From an uncultured Oscillospiraceae bacterium (GTDB lineage Bacteria; Bacillota; Clostridia; Oscillospirales; Oscillospiraceae): a stretch of 37,342 nt of DNA. The notes below the pieces were generated by a model. That model searched no databases. It was not told where the DNA came from and saw nothing but the letters and a program-made list of their open reading frames with translations. A program made the translations under genes and the position numbers. Of this stretch, positions 36,969-37,342 are shown piece after piece (positions within the stretch are counted from its first letter, which is position 1; each line of letters starts with the position of its first letter). Location of the stretch: assembly GCA_934572325.1 (NCBI GenBank), contig CAKTKT010000012.1, positions 1 to 37,342 of the forward strand. The letters run 5' to 3'.

Positions 36969-37342
36969 ATGAGTAAGAAATACGTCTATCTGTTCTCTGA
37001 GGGCAACGCCTCCATGCGCGAGCTTCTGGGCGGCAAGGGCGCGAACCTTGCAGAGATGACCAATATCGGGCTTCCCGTTCCGCAGGGCTTCACCATTACC
37101 ACCGAGGCCTGCACCCAGTATTACGAGGACGGCCGCAAGATCAACGACGAGATCATGGCGGAGATCATGGAATACGTCGAGAAGATGGAGAAGCTCAACG
37201 GCAAGAAGTTCGGCGACCTCGCCAACCCCATGCTCGTCTCCGTCCGCTCCGGCGCGCGCGCTTCCATGCCCGGCATGATGGACACCATACTCAACCTCGG
37301 TCTCAATGACGACGTTGTTGCCGCCATGATCAAGGGCAACCC
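36969..37342 (+). CDS. ppdK: Pyruvate, phosphate dikinase, N-terminal part (3' end outside window)
   Basis: The first 124 residues are seen. They match the start of PPDK: KYVYLFSEGNASMRELLGG, then GGKGANLAEMTNIGLPVPQGF and TTEACTQYY, and further on LLVSVRSGARASMPGMMDT-like text (here MLVSVRSGARASMPGMMD) and ILNLGLNDDVV. The enzyme interconverts pyruvate, ATP and phosphate with PEP, AMP and pyrophosphate. In anaerobic Clostridia it commonly works in glycolysis or gluconeogenesis with pyrophosphate. The gene runs off the end of the window in frame; no frameshift is seen. Confidence 0.97.
   Translation, partial: MSKKYVYLFSEGNASMRELLGGKGANLAEMTNIGLPVPQGFTITTEACTQYYEDGRKINDEIMAEIMEYVEKMEKLNGKKFGDLANPMLVSVRSGARASMPGMMDTILNLGLNDDVVAAMIKGN

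Overview
The window comes from a GC-rich Firmicute, most likely a gut Clostridia member of the Oscillospirales (Ruminococcaceae/Oscillospiraceae). This rests on the gene set: Mini-RNase III, RqcH, TepA, CsaA, an FtsK/SpoIIIE translocase, an ECF-type vitamin transporter S component, pyruvate phosphate dikinase, and strong AGGAGG-type ribosome binding sites. Many sigma-A promoters have near-consensus boxes at 17-base spacing. No rRNA, tRNA, CRISPR array or complete transposase gene was seen. The taxonomic call is inference from gene content only.

Layout. 1-1145 is the 3' part of a surface beta-helix-like protein, followed by copy A of an interspersed palindromic repeat. 1440-4986 (minus) is an operon of a large FAD/Fe-S oxidoreductase, hypA and a Sel1 lipoprotein. 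5238-5672 (minus) is dut. 5926-7301 is an ECF-like sigma factor with a small protein and two tiny LysM proteins carrying double-glycine leaders. 7454-8457 (minus) is an AT-rich DpnI/DpnD-type restriction cassette. 8641-18808 is a housekeeping run: prfA, a TsaC-CoaE fusion, an M18 aminopeptidase, tepA, uppP, ftsK, mrnC and rqcH. 18887-21466 (minus) is an unusual KaiC-like/PPDK-N protein. 21636-22565 holds an ECF S component and a CsoR-type metal sensor.

22580-25720 is gene-poor and repeat-rich. It holds a par-like type I toxin-antitoxin locus (27-aa toxin, antisense RNA, shared terminator hairpin), a 52-aa basic membrane protein, a secreted protein, and copies B and C of the nested repeat. 25721-27157 (minus) is pepD. 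27319-29321 holds a chagasin-like inhibitor lipoprotein, a YfcE-type phosphodiesterase and a membrane protein. 29479-32167 is a CNNM/CorC-type transporter with a structured leader encoding an Asp-rich peptide, then an AI-2E-family permease. 32212-33465 (minus) is csaA plus an EamA transporter. 33693-36845 is rimM, trmD-GNAT, a 61-aa membrane protein and rsmA, interrupted by a 274-bp MITE-like element inserted exactly in the trmD stop codon. The window ends in the 5' end of ppdK.

How the parts may work together. The ECF-like sigma factor probably drives its own downstream LysM genes and also the distant chagasin-like lipoprotein, because both are preceded by the same YGTAAC-N16-CGTA motif. This suggests a small envelope-directed regulon. 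The housekeeping genes cover translation termination and rescue (prfA, rqcH), tRNA and rRNA modification (tsaC, trmD, rimM, rsmA), RNA processing (mrnC), cell-wall lipid recycling (uppP) and chromosome segregation (ftsK). The strongest candidates for undescribed biology are the double-glycine LysM microproteins, the acidic leader peptide upstream of the CNNM gene, the par-like toxin locus and the repeat-within-repeat family.
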